Positions 59,675-64,000 of a DNA stretch of 64,000 nucleotides are shown here, in pieces; position 1 is the first letter of the stretch; the number at the start of each line of letters is the position of its first letter. The DNA is from Sycobia sp. Sy_11 (Eukaryota > Arthropoda > Insecta > Hymenoptera > Epichrysomallidae). The stretch covers positions 726,501 to 790,500 of the forward strand of contig JACCIC010000019.1 of assembly GCA_018907035.1 (NCBI GenBank). The letters are read 5' to 3'. Under the pieces are notes generated by a model. The model made no database searches. It was not told where the DNA came from and was given only the letters and a program-made list of their open reading frames with translations. Made by a program: the position numbers and the translations under genes.

Positions 59675-59732
<58 letters not shown>
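59675..59732. repeat. (TA)n microsatellite
   Basis: About 29 uninterrupted TA units, the longest TA array in the window. Confidence 0.97.
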
Positions 59733-59734
<2 letters not shown>

Positions 59735-59739
59735 TACAT

Positions 59740-60874
59740 ACAAACGATGTTTTCTTTTCAGTTTGCCTCGCGTTTTAGATAGTCTGGCATTTTTCTATCA
59801 TATATTTATATATATTAAGGCATTTTCTCGAATTCAGCTAAGTAACGAGGCCGATACGGCGGGTATACATGTTTGTCCTGAAGCGTGCTATCTGTACCAC
59901 CGATCCCTGAAAATCGATATTTTTTTATATCGCCTTTATTACGCACGCGCGATGCACGAGGCGCAAAAGGAGCAGTCTATTTTGCGTTAATTAATTTAAG
60001 CACGTCGCGCTCCGATACAATTTATTTTAATAATCGAAGAAAAGCCATCAATGCTGAATTATTTCGGATTAAAAGTGAAAGATTGAAGAAAGACGCGTTG
60101 CCTATACATATTCTAATATATTTATTGTTAGACGGCGCAGCGAGTAAATTTGACGCGCTTCTATGTTTAATATTAAAATCTGCCGATTGAAGCTACACGA
60201 TTTCCATGAACAGGTACACGAGTCGTATCTAAAGTGTAAATAAAATAGTTGATAAATATTTCATAATGAGAAGAACGTTTTGTTTGAAATTTTTGCTCGA
60301 GATACAGCGCAACTTTCTACACATAAATCCAACCTGATTAATTGTTCAAACGTACATAAGAGAATGAGAAATACTATAAAATATATAATCGGCAGCAGGA
60401 CAAATTGAGATAGTATTCTAATTGAGACAAACGCGACAAATGGCTCGAGTACGGTTTTCATCGTTTTTTTTTGTTCTTTGGAATAACCGGTCCAGATACG
60501 CCCCCCCCCCGCCTAACTGAACTCTTTTGAAGAAGAAGAAGAAAAAAAATTGTAATTAAGATTTGTAAATAAGATTACCGTTCCTGTTCGACTATAATAA
60601 GAATACGTTATCTTTTTATCCGGCCAATAAGACTTTTCTATATAGTCCATGCTTACGGGGCATGTATTAATGTAATAAGTTGTACATTAAGATATAGTCA
60701 AAACGCTCTCGCTCGCAGCGAGAAATAATAAATTCACGATTCTTAGAATTACAGTGCTGGAGACTGGCTAATAAGCAAATAATTAATTACTTCGATGCGA
60801 AACGATTAATCCGGAGCTATGTATTATTAATAGACAACTGATGATCGCATTTTAATCTTCTTTCTAGTTTTATA

Positions 60875-60930
<56 letters not shown>

Positions 60931-61485
60931 ACTTCCTTTACATATGTCGATCCAGTTAGATGTGCAATATAATTGCACTTACACCCCACCCGATATCCTT
61001 CAAAACCATGAACTTTTTCCTCAATTCAGATTTCATAAGTATTTTTCGGGAATTCATCTTGTTTTCTTTTCTACAATCTATAACGGTCAATTCTGCGGAG
61101 GAGCCTACGCGATGCGGAATCGCCTTAGTACTGACATAAGCGTCGTATGAAAAATGTTTTTATTTATTAAAAATTTTTCAACTCCCACGTTTTCTCCCAT
61201 CGCCACGGGGCTCAATTATCCAAAATGATATTTTTAACGATACTTGGACCCCCCCCCCCAAGCGTTGTATCGAGACATCGTGTTGGAACAGGATAGATTG
61301 GTCAGATTCTCATTCTCCGATTTATTTACGCGCGCCTTTCGGGGGGGGGCGTGTCGACAAACCGAGGCGCACGCGTATCGATTGTACATTGCATTATAAT
61401 GCCCGGCGTCGGCCGGGTGCCGCCCGCTCCGCGAAACTTTAAACTTGCTCGGATCGATTCGAATTATGGAATGTGTATATCGTTC
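59740..61485. other. No exon supported
   Basis: AT-rich with (TA)n at 60878-60926 and C runs near 60500 and 61252. Short + frames at 59763-60190 have ordinary composition but no start, splice or family support. Confidence 0.4.
60878..60926. repeat. (TA)n microsatellite
   Basis: About 24 uninterrupted TA units. Confidence 0.97.

Positions 61486-61489
<4 letters not shown>

Positions 61490-61567
<78 letters not shown>
61490..61567. repeat. Compound (TA)n(GA)n array
   Basis: (TA)n 61490-61527 passing directly into (GA)n to 61567. Confidence 0.97.
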
Positions 61568-61941
61568 TTGCGCGCAATGCACAATCACCGGGCATGCGCG
61601 AACTTAAACGCGGCTATATTATAATACAAGATTACCTTGGTTATGCCCGAAATATAACATTATTTTAATTCAGGTATCGATGAAATATTTAAAATGATTA
61701 CGAATTATAGGATACATAAAAATATATTATATATATATGTAATTACTGAAAGTATCCGTGCCTATAATAAATTAACACGCGTATATAATTTATACTTTAA
61801 TCACGATCGGGGTGAAAGAAATAGATATAGAAGGAATAATGATAACCATATACATATTGGATAAGCGATAGATTCGGTTAATGTCCAATTTATTGCATTG
61901 TATCGGTAAAGTAATCGATCGATAAGAGGGAGCCGAGAATT

Positions 61942-61954
61942 TCTCTCTCTTTCC

Positions 61955-62048
<94 letters not shown>
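61942..62048. repeat. Compound (CT)n(TA)n array
   Basis: CT-rich 61942-62000 passing directly into (TA)n 62001-62048. Confidence 0.97.
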
Positions 62049-62051
<3 letters not shown>

Positions 62052-62177
62052 ACCGATTACTTGGGTTTACTCAGAGATTCCGTGGATAGAAATCTATTAG
62101 CCTGATTGGAAAGCTTCGCGCAAAAAGATGTTATTTCTTTATATAAATCAATGGACGGAGAGTAACTTATAAAAAAG

Positions 62178-62180
<3 letters not shown>

Positions 62181-62216
<36 letters not shown>
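62181..62216. repeat. (TA)n microsatellite
   Basis: Eighteen uninterrupted TA units. Confidence 0.97.
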
Positions 62217-62222
<6 letters not shown>

Positions 62223-62963
62223 ACGATTTTAATAAAATAAAATTATTATTATACAATATATTTTCTTTATTTTTCGATATAATTTTTCTTCCTTTTTTAA
62301 AATAATTTTTTCATTTCATCGTCACTGTCTTGCCATTAAAACCTATTATTCATAGGAGGATACTTTACTGTACCTTGCGATACTATTCGTCGGTATAATA
62401 CCGCTTCCGGCAAAAACGCCGGGCCAATATCTTCAAATTCAAAATTAATACCAATATAACTCGCTCGCGGCGGCGAGGAGAATGCCAAGAGGCAATGCGA
62501 TACGAACAATATATTGTCATGAGACCTATGCATATGACCCAAGACGATGTTTTAATTGACAATGCTTCTCCGATACCGTATAATACAAATATTTAACCGA
62601 ATCTCACATTGTCCTGGTATTGTGAAACGCTAATTTAAATTTCAATTAGATCCGAAATAGTGGTGGATGTCTCGTCTTATATTGTTTTCCCCTCCCCCCA
62701 CCTCTCGCTGCCTCTTCATTTGAAGCATTTACCTATTTTGACATTGTATGATGAATTTATGCATGACTCGACGTACCCCCCTATAATGACGAAGTAGCAA
62801 ATGCATATTATAGTGTTATGCAAATATATGCGCTGTAAGTATTGTGTGAAAATAATTTTGTATCTTATTAATAGAAATAGATATACATCTATATTTACTG
62901 TATACCATTCTCCATGCTCTCGTCATCATCAATGCTCTCACGTGTGACTTCAAATACACTTAC
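62217..62963. other. No gene seen
   Basis: AT-rich with no supported feature, apart from the minus-strand donor-like site just beyond its right end. Confidence 0.4.
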
Positions 62964-62967
62964 CTGG

Positions 62968-63010
<43 letters not shown>

Positions 63011-63086
63011 AGTCTCTCTTCAAAAGTCGACGCAACGTTAACGCTTTGAAAACTTCCTTTAGATACTGTCTCTCCGGTTTTCTTCC

Positions 63087-63161
<75 letters not shown>
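62964..63161. repeat. (CT)n, (CA)n, (TA)n cluster beside a minus-strand donor-like site
   Basis: (CT)n 62969-63008, (CA)n 63091-63134 and (TA)n 63134-63161. On the minus strand GGCCAG|GTAAGTG (exon end 62964) is a near-perfect splice donor directly downstream of the GA-reading strand. The minus frame across it includes GSFQSVNVASTFEERLTERE. This could be an antisense exon or chance. Confidence 0.6.
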
Positions 63162-63164
<3 letters not shown>

Positions 63165-63265
63165 ATTTTAATACATACGTGAGATTCAACTTCGGGCTTC
63201 CATACGGGAGGCCGCGAGATAAGCGCTCGACTCGCGGTTATATTTTAGGACTATTTTTCCATCGG

Positions 63266-63266
<1 letters not shown>

Positions 63267-63298
<32 letters not shown>
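63267..63298. repeat. (TG)n microsatellite
   Basis: About 16 TG units, about 65 bp upstream of the proposed terminal exon. Confidence 0.96.
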
Positions 63299-63299
<1 letters not shown>

Positions 63300-63362
63300 T
63301 TCCAGAGATTAATGATTTTTTTTTTCATCTTTGCTTAACTACGATCTTTTCGGATCTTTTAG

Positions 63363-63433
63363 ATCCACTAATGTCATCTACTGGAAAACTGGCGCCTCGG
63401 GACCGATCAGTTTTAGATCAAATTAATCGATAG
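63363..63433 (+). CDS. Candidate terminal exon of the Gln/Pro-rich gene
   Basis: A strong 3' splice site precedes it: branch-point-like CTTAACT at about 63332-63338, then a pyrimidine-rich stretch ending ATCTTTTAG at 63362. In phase 1 it reads PLMSSTGKLAPRDRSVLDQINR and then TAG at 63431-63433; the other two phases stop earlier or look unprotein-like. The upstream exon ends at 42029 with one leftover base G, so joining gives GAT (Asp) and the sequence SSIPDLDPLMSS. The total would be 209 residues. Phase agreement alone has a one-in-three chance, and other exons may lie between. Alternatively it is the last exon of a different + strand gene. Confidence 0.4.
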
Positions 63434-63660
63434 GAACTGGAGGTACGATCGAGTTCCCCTTCTTTCTTGGCGGTGGATTCTCGGCATTTTCAATTGCTGC
63501 ATTATTGCCATTTTCATTATAGTAGGTTATAACGTACAGTTATCATTTACGTATACGAGGACAGGTTTTCTCAAGAATCTTCTCTTCATTGTTATTAATC
63601 TTCACATATAATTAAATATAACTATTGCGGAGCGGCCTTTCGTTATACATGATCTACAGG

Positions 63661-63717
<57 letters not shown>

Positions 63718-64000
63718 GAAATTCAATCTAGAATCTTATAATTATTTCTGTACGGAGTGTGAAGAAGGAGCCCAAACGACGAACATCCATCCGACCAAAA
63801 GCACGAGAGAAAAAGAAGGAGCAAACTGTCGCGAAAGCGTTCGCCACATATAAGTCAAGCTGTATGAACTGGTATCAGTCGTCGGCGTCATCTTACCGTA
63901 CATACGAATTTTAATACCGATCGCGCATTGTGTCGCAGCACAGTCGCAACGATAGACGATGAAAAATTCCACATGCGACAATGGACGTGAACTTTGTCGA
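63434..64000. other. Presumed 3' UTR or intergenic DNA
   Basis: Contains (TA)n at 63664-63714. From about 63731 to 63919 a + frame without ATG at its start reads RSVKKEPKRRTSIRPKAREK and onward to a stop, after an acceptor-like ATCTAG at 63730. A 79-codon frame covers the same bases on the minus strand. Neither is convincing enough to call. Confidence 0.3.
63664..63714. repeat. (TA)n microsatellite
   Basis: About 25 uninterrupted TA units. Confidence 0.97.

Overview
This is a window of eukaryotic, almost certainly insect, nuclear DNA. I favour a hymenopteran such as an ant or wasp. The reasons are an AT-rich background broken by CpG-rich islands, more than thirty uninterrupted (TA)n arrays of about 40-58 bp, many (CT)n/(GA)n and (CA)n/(TG)n arrays, GT-AG splice signals, and an insect-type Ty1/copia element whose primer-binding site matches the 5' half of initiator tRNA-Met. 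The order and species are inference. I see no prokaryotic genes, rRNA, CRISPR array or intact tRNA.

Layout. 1-13 kb: mostly AT-rich non-coding DNA. It holds a small coding-like island (2.9-3.8 kb), a 449-bp element with long terminal inverted repeats (7045-7493), a GC-rich island ending in a perfect splice donor (8.46-9.38 kb), a zone of decayed CTAG-rich repeats with a tRNA-like SINE head and a three-unit 109-bp tandem repeat (9.4-10.6 kb), and a TATA-box/short-exon candidate at 12.9 kb. 13-38 kb: no gene I can support, only microsatellite clusters and CpG-rich islands (14.1-15.3, 18.4-18.7, 22.45-22.97, 33.07-33.45 and 34.44-35.15 kb).

38.7-42.0 kb: the best protein-coding evidence, on the + strand. 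A GC-rich first-exon region ends in a donor at 40121. A strong acceptor ends at 41065. An ATG lies at 41193, a phase-0 donor at 41235, a phase-0 acceptor at 41512, and a 517-nt exon coding a charged helix-like segment followed by poly-Gln and poly-Pro ends in a consensus donor at 42030. A downstream exon (63363-63433), with an excellent branch point and acceptor and a matching phase, would end the protein after an intron of about 21 kb. I do not recognise the protein.

53.68-58.73 kb, inside that presumed intron: a 5034-bp Ty1/copia element on the minus strand with 5-bp target duplications (CAAAT), near-identical LTRs, primer-binding site, polypurine tract and remnants of gag, protease, integrase, reverse transcriptase and RNase H. 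The coding part is broken by stops, frameshifts, a gag/protease deletion and active-site substitutions, yet the LTRs differ at only three bases plus one indel. This suggests that an already dead copy was mobilised in trans. A (TA)n array has grown inside its reverse-transcriptase reading frame.

Most long open frames in the window are translated microsatellites and are not reported as genes.
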